Assembly: GCF_023206215.1 (NCBI RefSeq)
Contig: NZ_CP065800.1
Location: 3,100,001 to 3,164,000, forward strand
Reading direction: 5' to 3'
Source: Butyrivibrio fibrisolvens
Lineage (GTDB): Bacteria; Bacillota; Clostridia; Lachnospirales; Lachnospiraceae
DNA length: 64,000 nucleotides
The first letter of the stretch is position 1. The number at the start of each line of letters is the position of its first letter. Below are positions 44,026 to 53,142 of this stretch, one piece after another. A program made the position numbers and the translations under genes. The notes beneath the pieces are model-generated. The model did no database searches, was not told the origin of the DNA, and saw only the letters and a program-made list of their open reading frames with translations.

Positions 44026-44046
44026 GGTCCGTCCAAGTGCGAAGTC
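44026..44046. repeat. Repeat tip, right of the 43410-43961 gene
   Basis: GGTCCGTCCAAGTGCGAAGTC, close to the P2 palindrome tip and complementary to the tip at 43217. It lies about 90 bp upstream of the diguanylate cyclase start. Confidence 0.45.
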
Positions 44047-44136
44047 AGTTATTAATCTTTTTTGACTTCTTGGATTATTCACAAAAACGAACTAAAATAG
44101 ATATTGTGATGTATTTCACCAAGAGGGAGATTCAGA

Positions 44137-45990
44137 ATGATTAACGGCAAAAAGATCATTGCTTTATGTACATACAGAATATACGAGCCTCAGGAATTTG
44201 CTTTTCTTTCTGAACTTAACAAAAAGCTAAAAAGTGCTAACTGTCAGCTTTTCATCTATGCTATGAATTCAGAGATCGGTATTACCAACCGTACTTCTCC
44301 TGAAACAGAAGTCTTTGGTCTTATTCCATATGATAAGATTGATGCCGTCATAATCATGAACGAGAAGATCAAAGTTCGTGAATTAGCCCAAAGTATCATC
44401 GACAAAGCTTCTTCCTATAATGTACCTGTGATCGTAGCTGACGGTCAGTACGACAATGTCAGTATGGTCAACTATGATTATGTCAAGGGCTTTGAAAAAG
44501 TCGTAAGGCACATCATCGAAGATCACAAAGTAAAAAGGCCTCATTTTATGGCCGGTCATGTCAATAATCCATTCTCAGAAGACAGGCTTAATGTTTTTAA
44601 GAAAGTGATCAGTGAAAATGGAATTTCTTTTGACGAAAGTATGGTCAGCTATGGTGAGTTCTGGGCCATGCCCTGCAGAGAAGAGACTTATAAGCTACTG
44701 CAAAGAGATACTCTCCCTGATGCTATAATCTGTGCCAATGATATTATGGCTATAAATGTATGCGATGTTTTAAATGAAAATGGTATACGTGTTCCGGAGG
44801 ATGTCCTTGTATCCGGATTTGACGGGATTGATGAAGCCTTTCTTTCTACTCCGGGTATTACTACTGCTGTATGTGATAATAATAAACTCGCTCACAGTGT
44901 ATATGACGCTGTTGTAGATATTCTCTCAGGCAAGCCCCTTTCTACCAGATTGGTTGTACCTGAATTTGTAGCAAGTGAATCCTGCGGATGTCCACGGACA
45001 GATCTTCATATCAAGACAACTGTCAGCGAGCTCAACAACCTTTTTTACCATCATGAGGACGAGATACATGTCTACCAGAATATTATCTCCCAGATAATGA
45101 TGGACAAGGATGTACTTGGTAATATTAAATTCCTTAAGGGCAAATATGCTGAGCATGCTATTGTTATTATAGAAAAATCCTGTTTCGATCTTGAGAAAAA
45201 CTTCTTCTATGACGATGTCTCAAAAGGTTCTCAGGTAGTAGTCTTCGATCCTTATAACGACGATTATGCTCCGTATCCTTATGAACCAGGCGAAGTAGTA
45301 CCTCATCTTGATAAGATAATGGAACCGGGGGAGCCTATTATATTCAACAGCCTTGTATATATGGATAAATGCTGCGGATTTATATGCTTTTCCTATCCAA
45401 GAACTATGCTGATAGATTATAGTCAGACTCCTAACCTTACCAACTGTTTCGAAATGAGTATAGGCGGATATGTCCTTACCAAGCACCAGAATTATCTTAG
45501 AGATAGGCTAAGGCAGATGTATCAAAAAGATGCCCTGACAGGCCTTTATAACAGGCTGGCATTTCTGTCAAAGTTAAACGAACGTTTCACTGAAGTCAAT
45601 ATAGCAGGTAAAACCGTCAATGTCCTGATGCTGGATCTTAACGACCTCAAAAAGATAAATGATAATCTGGGACATATGGCAGGGGATAAGGCAATAAAAG
45701 CTGTTGCAACTTCGCTTAAGGAAGCTGTTCCTGAAGGTTCTGTGTGTACCAGAGCCGGCGGCGATGAGATGATCGCCATTATCATAGGCGAATACAATTT
45801 GGATAAGATTGTATCAGATATAGAAAGAAAACTCGTAGAGTTCAGCAATAAGCTTGATTTTAAAGTATCTGCAAGTATAGGTACATCAACAGTTAAGTAT
45901 GAAGGCGGCAAGGATATAATCAGTAAAGCAATAGGCCTTGCCGATGAGCGTATGTATGCTAAAAAAAGAAGCATGAAAACAGCTCAGTAA
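44137..45990 (+). CDS. LacI-type sensor fused to GGDEF (diguanylate cyclase)
   Basis: 617 residues. The first ~290 are a type 1 periplasmic-binding-like sensor as in LacI regulators but without the helix-turn-helix: PDAIICANDIMAINVCDVLN and VLVSGFDGIDEAFLSTPGIT. There is no signal peptide, so the sensor is cytoplasmic. A linker of ~160 residues leads to GGDEF: QKDALTGLYNRLAFLSKLNE, NVLMLDLNDLKKINDNLGHM and CTRAGGDEMIAIIIGEYNLD. The signature reads GGDEM, a conservative change that should keep activity. It probably makes c-di-GMP in response to a sugar. Confidence 0.88.
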   Translation: MINGKKIIALCTYRIYEPQEFAFLSELNKKLKSANCQLFIYAMNSEIGITNRTSPETEVFGLIPYDKIDAVIIMNEKIKVRELAQSIIDKASSYNVPVIVADGQYDNVSMVNYDYVKGFEKVVRHIIEDHKVKRPHFMAGHVNNPFSEDRLNVFKKVISENGISFDESMVSYGEFWAMPCREETYKLLQRDTLPDAIICANDIMAINVCDVLNENGIRVPEDVLVSGFDGIDEAFLSTPGITTAVCDNNKLAHSVYDAVVDILSGKPLSTRLVVPEFVASESCGCPRTDLHIKTTVSELNNLFYHHEDEIHVYQNIISQIMMDKDVLGNIKFLKGKYAEHAIVIIEKSCFDLEKNFFYDDVSKGSQVVVFDPYNDDYAPYPYEPGEVVPHLDKIMEPGEPIIFNSLVYMDKCCGFICFSYPRTMLIDYSQTPNLTNCFEMSIGGYVLTKHQNYLRDRLRQMYQKDALTGLYNRLAFLSKLNERFTEVNIAGKTVNVLMLDLNDLKKINDNLGHMAGDKAIKAVATSLKEAVPEGSVCTRAGGDEMIAIIIGEYNLDKIVSDIERKLVEFSNKLDFKVSASIGTSTVKYEGGKDIISKAIGLADERMYAKKRSMKTAQ

Positions 45991-45992
45991 CT

Positions 45993-46038
45993 AAAGCGTC
46001 CCAAATCCTCAAGGATACTGCAAGGATTTGGGACGTTT
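45993..46038. terminator. Bidirectional terminator
   Basis: AGCGTCCCAAATCCT pairs with AGGATTTGGGACGTT (one G-T) around a 12-nt loop in a tail-to-tail gap between the diguanylate cyclase and rhamnosidase genes. Confidence 0.9.
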
Positions 46039-46060
46039 GTGTTACATGTAGGTCATCAGA

Positions 46061-48856
46061 TTACCAGCGCTTTAATGCAAAGATTTTATCGTTAACTTTA
46101 TTTACAACTTCAGGTTTAAAGCCCATGTAGAAAAGTGTGGGAAGGGTTCCCAGAGTAAGATTACCCATTTCCTTGTCTTTCTTTTCAATAGCTTCATATG
46201 CCTGCGGAAGGTCTTTTTTCAAAAGATCCAGTACTTCCTTATCTCCTGCAAGTTCTGATAATCTGGTATTTTCTGAATATATGCATCTATAGTCATGACA
46301 AGGCATATATGAAATCTCATAGGTGCCTGCATCAAGTGTTACCTTTCCATCATCATTTATGATAGAAGCATCAAATCCTGATACTGACAGCTTTTCTTTA
46401 GAGAATCTTGGAAGTGTTACATTGGCTTTGGCATTGAATGGAACTTCTATGTTAAGAGTAAGTGTTCCATCTTCTGCTATCTTCCAGTTTGATACATATC
46501 TGCCTGATGCGGTGGTCATACATGTATTAAAATGCCTGAATCTCATTGATGGCTGAGGGCATATGTCAGCTACCCTGAATCCGGCTTCATGTGGTGTGAT
46601 GCCGCCTATATATTCATACATAAACTGTACGATGGTTCCGTATGAATAGTGGTTTAGTGAGTTCATGCCAGTACCTGAGATAGAGCCGTCCTCAAGGAGC
46701 GAATTCCATCTCTCCCAGATGGTTGTAGCGCCAAGGTTGACGCAGTAGAGCCAGCTTGGGAAGTTCTCGCTAAGAAGGAAGTGATATGCAAGATCAATGC
46801 GTCCGCACTTAGCAAGTGTAGTACACAAAAGAGGTGCTCCTACAAAGCCGCATTTGATCTGATAGCAGTCCTTGCTAAGTCTTGCTATGAACTGATCTAT
46901 GAGCTTATCTCTGTCTACATAGATATCAAAGGCAAGAGCAACTATATATGCTGCCTGAGTATCACAGGCAAGTCTTCCTGTCTGTGAGAAATATTCATTT
47001 AGTATAGCACTCCTTATCTTGTCAGCAAGATCATCGTATTCCTTCATGTCAGTTTCAAAGCCAAGGCGCTCTGCCATCCTTGCTGTGATCACTGTAGATC
47101 TGTAATAATATACAGATCCAAGATAGCCATCATCAGTTCCCCCCTTGACGCTCTGCTCTGTAATACCATCAAGTCCAAGCCAGTCTCCAAACTGGAATGG
47201 AAGTATGAAAAGGCCCTTATCGCCATGCTCCTTATCATAGCGGTGCATGTACTCAACCCAGCCCTTCATAAGGTCATAATGCTCTCTCACATCATCAAGG
47301 CTTCCAAATGTATTGTAGAGAACGTTTGGAACAAATGTTCCTACATCGCCCCATACGCTGGAAATTGCCGCATGACTAAGACCTGCATTAGAAGGAAGGA
47401 AGCTTGCTACAGCCCCGTCGTGACGCTTTGCATCATAATAAAGGTCCTTCAGGTATTTATTATAGAAAGCTCTTGTATCCATGTTGTAGCTTGCTGTCTG
47501 AGAGAATACCTGGGCATCACCTGTCCAGCCAAGACGCTCATTGCGCTGAGGGCAGTCTGTAGGCATGTCAAGGAAATTGGACTTCTGCCCCCAGATGCAG
47601 TTCTCATAGAGTCTGTTAATCTTGGGATTGCTGGTCTCAATATAGCCTGTTCGCTCCATATCTGAGTACAGGACATTGGAGCGGACCTTATCTAACGTAA
47701 GTTCATTATCTTCAGGCCATCCCTGGATCCTTATATATCTGTATCCAAAGAAAGTGAATCTTGGATGAACAGTCTCTTTTCTTCCATCTGAGGTATATAC
47801 AAATCTTGATCTTGCGCTTCGATAGTTATCTCTGTAGAAATTGCCCTTCTGAAGGACTTCACCACAGTCGATAGTGATAACTGTCCCTTTAGGGAAGTCT
47901 GCATCAAACTCCATAACACCAGCGTGGTTCTGACCAAAGTCAATAACTGTCTCACCTGCGGGAGTATGGATGATCTCTTTGGCAGGCAGAACTTCCTTGA
48001 CGATAACAGGGATACTGTACCTGTCAAGAAGCTTCCTTGTTGCAGGAACTTCTATAGCCTTACCCTTTTCTACGATACCTGCAGATCTGTCGAGGTCTTC
48101 GCCGTAGTAGATTCCTGACTCTTTGACATCAGACTCTGCAACGTCCCAGCTTGCATCTGTGCCGATAACTTCGCTCGTTCCATCTTCATATGTCACATGA
48201 AGCTCTGCTATAGCTTCCATCCTGTCGCCAAAGTTGACTCCATTATCAAGACCGAAGTTTGACATATACCATCCCTTGGCAACCTGTATGCTAAGTGTGC
48301 AGCCGCTCCTTAGATCATCTGTCACATCAAAGGTGATGATCTGCATGCCTGTCTCATAATCATTGATGTATGGAGTCAGTATCTCATTTCCTATCTTCTT
48401 ATCATCAATATAGGCTTCAAATACGCCAAGGCAGCTGACATACAGTCTTGCAGCCGTAACCTTCTTTTCAAGATCTATCTTTTTAGAAAAAATAGGATGA
48501 TAGTCGCCGTCAGCCGCAATCCACTTACCACTCCAGTCTTCGTCCATCTTACCTGTTTCAAAATACTGAATGTCTGATACAGCGCTGTCGCCCTTATCAC
48601 CAGTCACAGTAACTCTCCAGTAATAACGGGTTCTTGGACTTAGGGTTATATCAATCTTCTCTCCTGTCTGATCTAGGTATTCTGATTCTTTATTAAATAT
48701 GATATCGGTAAATGCCTTATCTTTTGCAACTTCAAGCTTGCCGGCTTTAAGGATCTTACTATCCGTATCTTCTACGTTCCAGGATGCGATAAGCTTATTA
48801 AATTCATAGCCGATGGGATTAACTATTCCATTTAGTTTAGTTCTTGTAATCTTCAT
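46061..48856 (-). CDS. GH78 alpha-L-rhamnosidase
   Basis: 931 residues, start 48856 (MKITRT) behind GAGGACATACAT. Domains: N-terminal Fn3-like segment (YYWRVTVTGDKGDSAVSDIQ), carbohydrate-binding sandwich (DWSGKWIAADG, AKGWYMSNFGLDNG), then the (alpha/alpha)6 barrel. The catalytic region is clear: DMPTDCPQRNERLGWTGDAQ and VFSQTASYNMDTRAFYNKYL. GTGMNSLNHYSYGTIVQFMY near the end completes it. No signal peptide, so it removes rhamnose from imported pectic or glycoside fragments in the cytoplasm. Confidence 0.95.
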   Translation of the reverse strand: MKITRTKLNGIVNPIGYEFNKLIASWNVEDTDSKILKAGKLEVAKDKAFTDIIFNKESEYLDQTGEKIDITLSPRTRYYWRVTVTGDKGDSAVSDIQYFETGKMDEDWSGKWIAADGDYHPIFSKKIDLEKKVTAARLYVSCLGVFEAYIDDKKIGNEILTPYINDYETGMQIITFDVTDDLRSGCTLSIQVAKGWYMSNFGLDNGVNFGDRMEAIAELHVTYEDGTSEVIGTDASWDVAESDVKESGIYYGEDLDRSAGIVEKGKAIEVPATRKLLDRYSIPVIVKEVLPAKEIIHTPAGETVIDFGQNHAGVMEFDADFPKGTVITIDCGEVLQKGNFYRDNYRSARSRFVYTSDGRKETVHPRFTFFGYRYIRIQGWPEDNELTLDKVRSNVLYSDMERTGYIETSNPKINRLYENCIWGQKSNFLDMPTDCPQRNERLGWTGDAQVFSQTASYNMDTRAFYNKYLKDLYYDAKRHDGAVASFLPSNAGLSHAAISSVWGDVGTFVPNVLYNTFGSLDDVREHYDLMKGWVEYMHRYDKEHGDKGLFILPFQFGDWLGLDGITEQSVKGGTDDGYLGSVYYYRSTVITARMAERLGFETDMKEYDDLADKIRSAILNEYFSQTGRLACDTQAAYIVALAFDIYVDRDKLIDQFIARLSKDCYQIKCGFVGAPLLCTTLAKCGRIDLAYHFLLSENFPSWLYCVNLGATTIWERWNSLLEDGSISGTGMNSLNHYSYGTIVQFMYEYIGGITPHEAGFRVADICPQPSMRFRHFNTCMTTASGRYVSNWKIAEDGTLTLNIEVPFNAKANVTLPRFSKEKLSVSGFDASIINDDGKVTLDAGTYEISYMPCHDYRCIYSENTRLSELAGDKEVLDLLKKDLPQAYEAIEKKDKEMGNLTLGTLPTLFYMGFKPEVVNKVNDKIFALKRW

Positions 48857-49155
48857 ATGTATGTCCTCGCAATACTTTATGTTTTGCACCTGACTTATAA
48901 TCATGAATATCCAGCATAATTATCTAGAATGATTATCCAACGTAATATCTATCGTGATTACAAGTCTGACTGCATATTACTGCTTTTTTTACTCTTGCCA
49001 GTAGTACTCCGTAGCCGTAGTATTAAAAGCTTATGTTGCCAATATACCACGTATATACAAAATAATCACGTACCTGTATGCGACTTTATTTATGGCATAA
49101 TACGACATATTTTAAGATGTGCCCCCGTCACTGCAAATCCCTTGATGATACTGCA

Positions 49156-49180
49156 CCGTCCAAGCGAGAAGTTTGAATTA
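49156..49180. repeat. Solitary repeat tip beyond the MATE gene
   Basis: CCGTCCAAGCGAGAAGTTTG then AATTA, 21 bp past the MATE stop (minus strand). The 48857-49201 gap otherwise shows only AT-rich sequence and no gene. Confidence 0.45.
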
Positions 49181-49201
49181 ATTAACTATATAAAGGCTTA
49201 C

Positions 49202-50560
49202 TCAAGCCTCTCTGAACATAGCTCTTACTGTGAAGCACATGGTGATAAAGCAAGCAAGTCCTCCCACCACATTGCTGATAGGCTCTGCTGCAAAAACTCC
49301 GTTTGTTCCCATTTTAAACAGATAAGGAAGCATGTAGGTAAGTGGCACTACTATGACAACTTTTCTAAAAAGTGAGAAGAATATAGCCTTGCCTTTAAGT
49401 CCCAGTGACTTAAAGGTTACCTGACCTGTATGCTGGAATGTCATAAAAATAAATGTCGAGAAATACAGATTAAAGGCAGGGATTGCATCAGAAAGGATAG
49501 TCTTATCATCACTGAATATACCGATTATATAGGCCGGGAAGAATCTGATGATCAGCCATATGGATACAGAATAGATCATATCAAGGATGAACATTATCAC
49601 GATCGCATGCTTTATCCTGCCTGGCCTTTTGGCACCGTAGTTATAACTTATGATAGGTGATGCACCTTCTGTAATAGCAAGGATAGGTGTCTCCATCATC
49701 TGCCTTGCACTATTGACTATTGTCATAATAGATACGTAGATGTCTCCGCCTACAGCTGACAGCACGTTGTTACAGGATATCTGGACTACAGCGTTGGTAA
49801 ACTGCATTATAAAAGCTGCTGTACCAAGTCCTATGATGTTTCTGGCTCTTTTGCCGCACTTTTTGATCTCATCTATGGTCAGGAAGTGAAGTCTGTACTT
49901 ACTGTCTTTTCTTAACAGGAACTTCATAACATAAGCTGCGGACAATGCCTGTGAGATGATAGTCGCAAGCGCAGCGCCTCTTATTCCCATGCCCAAAAAG
50001 AATATGAACACCGGATCAAGGATGATATTGGTAACAGCTCCGACAACGACTGTCGTCATGCCTATCACAGAGAAGCCCTGGGCTGTGATGAAGGGGTTCA
50101 TCCCTGTTGCCACCATTGAGAAGATGGTTCCAAGAAGATATATACGAAGGTATGGAAGTGCATATGCCATGTTCGACTCTGACGTTCCGAAGACGCTTAA
50201 TATCGGCTGCCCGAACAGCTCTCCGACTGCGATAAGCACAGCTCCTGTCACCACCAAAAGAAAGAATGACGTATTCTGAAGAGCAGCTGCTTCCTTATCA
50301 TCTTTTTTGCCCCTTGCTATAGAAAAAAGTGGTGCGCCGCCGCTTCCATACATGTTGGTAAAACCGGTGATCAGGATGACTATAGGAAAACAAAGTCCTA
50401 CTGCTCCAAGAGCTTTCGTTCCTATAATCGGTATTCTTGCAATATATATCCTGTCTACTATGTTGTAGAGCAGGTTCAAGATCTGCGCAACCATCATAGG
50501 CAGCGCTGTCGCAAGTATGTTATTTAAAGTTCTTCCTTTTTCAAAATCAATCTGTTTCAT
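49202..50560 (-). CDS. MATE-family efflux protein
   Basis: 452 residues, 12 membrane segments in two six-helix halves. It starts LNNILATALPMMVAQILNLL and has ILITGFTNMYGSGGAPLFSI, NPFITAQGFSVIGMTTVVVG and EGASPIISYNYGAKRPGRIK, standard MATE landmarks. It exports cations or drugs against Na+ or H+. Palindrome P3 lies just upstream and a solitary tip just downstream. The substrate is unknown. Confidence 0.93.
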   Translation of the reverse strand: MKQIDFEKGRTLNNILATALPMMVAQILNLLYNIVDRIYIARIPIIGTKALGAVGLCFPIVILITGFTNMYGSGGAPLFSIARGKKDDKEAAALQNTSFFLLVVTGAVLIAVGELFGQPILSVFGTSESNMAYALPYLRIYLLGTIFSMVATGMNPFITAQGFSVIGMTTVVVGAVTNIILDPVFIFFLGMGIRGAALATIISQALSAAYVMKFLLRKDSKYRLHFLTIDEIKKCGKRARNIIGLGTAAFIMQFTNAVVQISCNNVLSAVGGDIYVSIMTIVNSARQMMETPILAITEGASPIISYNYGAKRPGRIKHAIVIMFILDMIYSVSIWLIIRFFPAYIIGIFSDDKTILSDAIPAFNLYFSTFIFMTFQHTGQVTFKSLGLKGKAIFFSLFRKVVIVVPLTYMLPYLFKMGTNGVFAAEPISNVVGGLACFITMCFTVRAMFREA

Positions 50561-50586
50561 AACTACTTCCTGTTAAAGAATTTTTT

Positions 50587-50703
50587 CAAATTTCTCACTT
50601 GCTAAACATACGCTACCCTCTGAGACAGAGCCGATACGACCCGTTTATAATACATTTTCGTATCAGCTCTGCCGTAGCGCGTGTTTGGCAAGTACAAAGT
50701 TTG
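50587..50703. repeat. Palindrome P3, 117 bp
   Basis: CAAATTTCTCACTTGCTAAA, CGCTAC and CAGAGCCGATACGA pair with TCGTATCAGCTCTG, GTAGCG and TTTGGCAAGTACAAAGTTTG; the outer 30-bp arms match at ~23 positions. Its ends share the ACTTG core of the P1 and P2 tips. It fills the gap between the esterase stop and the MATE start. Confidence 0.7.
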
Positions 50704-50709
50704 AGTATG

Positions 50710-51375
50710 TTATTCAGTAATGTACTCTTTCATATTCTCAAATACTACTTCATATGCATCTGACCACATATGGATTCCGTCTATAGAATATTCTTCTTTG
50801 GTCTGACCATCATCTCCTGTAAGACCCTTATTAACATCTATATAGCTGTATCCAAATTCCTGTGCAAGCTCACTTACTGCTTTGTTACTCTCATCAAGTC
50901 TTTCAAGTCGCAGCTTTGCAGCCTTGTCAGCATCAGGCCAGGGCTGCCTTGCAGCGACCTGTACATTTACAGGATAGTAGGCCATCATATAGACCTTAGC
51001 TTGGGGCAGTCTGTCTTTTATCTGAGTCAGCACCTTGCGATAATCTGATATAAGCTGCTCTTTAGTCTCTTCTGGCCTGCTGATATCATTGGTCCCTATG
51101 TTGATGAAGATCTTGGATGGTTCTAATTCAAATATCTGCTCTTCCATAGATTCTAGCATCTCAGGAATTGTATATCCGCCTATTCCGCGGTTATAGATAA
51201 CTGTGTTCATGCCATGATTTTGCAGGATCTCATTTATAGGAAACTGCTCCATAAGAGATGATCCTGTAAACAGGATCTGCCCCTTCTTAACGAACCTGTT
51301 AAGATGCCGATACCTAACAACCTTATTCCTCTTCTCATTTTGAAAAAAATCACTTATAACTTCTTCTGCTTTCAT
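50710..51375 (-). CDS. SGNH/GDSL-family lipase-esterase
   Basis: 221 residues, start 51375 (MKAEEV) behind GGGAGGGTGTACA; an earlier in-frame start would lie in palindrome P1. The SGNH blocks are QILFTGSSLMEQFPI (Ser), NRGIGGYTIPEM (Gly), FINIGTNDISRPEE (Asn) and YSIDGIHMWSDAY (Asp/His). Such small enzymes deacylate lipids or sugars in the cytoplasm. It is divergent from the LysR regulator, with palindromes P1 and P2 in between, so it is a likely target of that regulator. Confidence 0.9.
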   Translation of the reverse strand: MKAEEVISDFFQNEKRNKVVRYRHLNRFVKKGQILFTGSSLMEQFPINEILQNHGMNTVIYNRGIGGYTIPEMLESMEEQIFELEPSKIFINIGTNDISRPEETKEQLISDYRKVLTQIKDRLPQAKVYMMAYYPVNVQVAARQPWPDADKAAKLRLERLDESNKAVSELAQEFGYSYIDVNKGLTGDDGQTKEEYSIDGIHMWSDAYEVVFENMKEYITE

Positions 51376-51396
51376 TGTACACCCTCCCGGTTTTCC

Positions 51397-51684
51397 AAAC
51401 TTTCCACTTGTTAAGCTGACGCCCCGCCGGATTTGATGGCACTGGCAGTTTATAAGTGTTATTCGCATCTTGATAGTTTTAGTAATTCAAGGCATGATAT
51501 CTGAATCTTTATATTCCAGGGTCCAAACTCGCTTCGCTCAGACAGGTGGACCCTATGCGGAATATAAAGATTCATCTATCAAGCTCTTGAATTAACTAAA
51601 ACTCTCAAAGCTGCTAATAACACTTGTAAACTGCCAGTGCCATCAAATCCGGCTGAGTGAAAGATATAGAAAAGTGGAAAGTTT
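51397..51684. repeat. Palindrome P1, 288 bp, with conserved centre
   Basis: Tips AAACTTTCCACTT / AAGTGGAAAGTTT. Arms include a perfect 26-bp pair (CCGGATTTGATGGCACTGGC + AGTTTA at 51427-51452; inverse at 51627-51652). The centre is GGGTCCA - 21 nt - TGGACCC (51519-51553); the loop AACTCGCTTcGCTCAGACAgG is the reverse complement of the P2 loop at 19 of 21 positions. It lies 21 bp before the esterase ATG. No protein or known element is apparent. Confidence 0.9.
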
Positions 51685-51772
51685 ATATATGATATGTATT
51701 CTAGCATTCAGCTCTGCTTCAAAGCGCATACAAACCGTCTGCATATAATCTATTTTACATACCGTTGCCTTA

Positions 51773-51815
51773 TTAGTGAAATTACTTATAATTATAAATA
51801 TATAAGTTACACTAA
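51773..51815. promoter_or_regulatory. Candidate LysR-type operator between P1 and P2
   Basis: TTAGTG and TACTTATA pair with TATAAGTTA and CACTAA around an AT-rich centre that contains TATAAT-like boxes for both directions. It sits midway between the divergent esterase and LysR genes, as LysR operators usually do. The assignment is inferred from position. Confidence 0.4.
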
Positions 51816-51845
51816 TATAGTCAATACCAACCATACAATAACTCA

Positions 51846-52180
51846 GACTTCCCACTTGGACGGCGGCGTATCAGCCGAAGGCATTTTTAGATGCAGAGAT
51901 ACGTGGAGCTCAGACGGGCAGTATATAATTCATTGCCACGCTTTTTAATCGTTTTATAAAATTCATGAGCGTGATAGATGGAGTATTTTATTCTGCCCGG
52001 GGTCCACATGTCTGAGCTAAGCGAGTTTGGACCCCAGAATAAAATGCTACAGATATCATGCCATGAATTTATAAAACGATTAACAGCGCGGCAATGAATT
52101 ATATACTGCCCGTCTGAGCTCCACGTACCTCTGCATCAAAAAATGTCTTCGCTGATACGCCGCCGTCCAAGTGGGAAGTC
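51846..52180. repeat. Palindrome P2, 335 bp, with conserved centre
   Basis: The terminal 30 bp (GACTTCCCACTTGGACGGCG + GCGTATCAGC, 51846-51875) are perfectly inverted at 52151-52180. A perfect 38-bp inner pair starts at TACGTGGAGCTCAGACGGGC. Arms of ~150 bp are ~90% complementary. The centre is GGGGTCCA - 21 nt - TGGACCCC (51999-52035). The right end lies 31 bp before the LysR start. No protein is encoded and no known repeat family is recognised. Confidence 0.92.
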
Positions 52181-52211
52181 GCCCAACACTACACCCTATG
52201 AGGAGTGGACT

Positions 52212-53117
52212 ATGATTTCAAACTTGGATTATTATAAGGCGTTTTTTTATGTTGCGACTTATTCGTCTTTTTCTGATGCGGCGAAGGCTTTGTATATATC
52301 ACAATCTGCAGTTAGTCAGACTATCAAGAAGCTGGAAGAAGAGCTTGGCACTACTTTGTTTGTAAGAAGCGGGTCACGGATTGTTCTAACGCCTTCAGGC
52401 GAGCTTCTTTTTGCCAGGGTCAAGACTGCTTTTAACGAATTTCAAAAAGCCGAGATTGAGATCCAAAACTTTGAATCTATAGTGCAAAATAATATCTCCG
52501 TAGGCATTACAGAGACAAGCCTTCGCTACGGCTTTTTTGACTGCCTTGAGAAGTTCAAGAACCGCCATCCTGACGTACATCTGTCCATATCAGGTAACAC
52601 AACTCCTGAAATGGTCTCATTTTTAAGAGATGGCAAGATCGACTTTGCACTTATGATAATCTCTGATTCTCTGGCAGCTAGATTTCAGGATCTCAAGATG
52701 CGACGATGCTTCCGGATACAGGATATATTTATAGCTTCCAGTAAGATGGATATTGATTTTGATAGAGAATATGACCTCAAAGATCTGCTAAGCTACCCGA
52801 CAATATCTGTATCACAGATCAGTAATTTCAGGGAAAACATTGATACTTTTTTCCAAGAGAACGGGCTACTGTTTCAGCCAACTTATATCCTTGAAAATAT
52901 GACTCAGGTTCTTAATTTCACCAAAAGAAAATTTGGCATAGGTGTTTTGCCTTACGCCTATGCCAAAGATGATATCAAAAAAGGAACTATTAGAATCGTA
53001 AATACAAAGCCTATTCCCAAAAGGACGGTCTATCTGGTAAGTCTTAAGGATAAGGCCTTATCCGGATTGGGTCTTGAGCTGTACAATGATTTCAAGGATC
53101 TGCCTCGAATGGTATAA
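52212..53117 (+). CDS. LysR-family transcriptional regulator
   Basis: 301 residues. The start is 52212 (MISNLDYYK), with AGGAG 6 nt upstream; a longer frame runs into palindrome P2 and is unlikely. The N-terminal HTH is clear (ATYSSFSDAAKALYISQSAV, SQTIKKLEEELGTTLFVRSG), followed by the periplasmic-binding-like effector domain (VGITETSLRYGFFDCLEKFK to about 295). It probably regulates the divergent esterase and itself. The effector is unknown. Confidence 0.93.
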   Translation: MISNLDYYKAFFYVATYSSFSDAAKALYISQSAVSQTIKKLEEELGTTLFVRSGSRIVLTPSGELLFARVKTAFNEFQKAEIEIQNFESIVQNNISVGITETSLRYGFFDCLEKFKNRHPDVHLSISGNTTPEMVSFLRDGKIDFALMIISDSLAARFQDLKMRRCFRIQDIFIASSKMDIDFDREYDLKDLLSYPTISVSQISNFRENIDTFFQENGLLFQPTYILENMTQVLNFTKRKFGIGVLPYAYAKDDIKKGTIRIVNTKPIPKRTVYLVSLKDKALSGLGLELYNDFKDLPRMV

Positions 53118-53142
53118 ATATTAGATATATCCGATCTTTAAA

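Noticed and set aside
47225-47665. 146-codon plus-strand frame
   Set aside because: Antisense to the GH78 catalytic region.
52143-52211. Longer LysR start at 52143
   Set aside because: It would place 23 codons inside palindrome P2 and lacks a ribosome site; 52212 has AGGAG and matches the family start.
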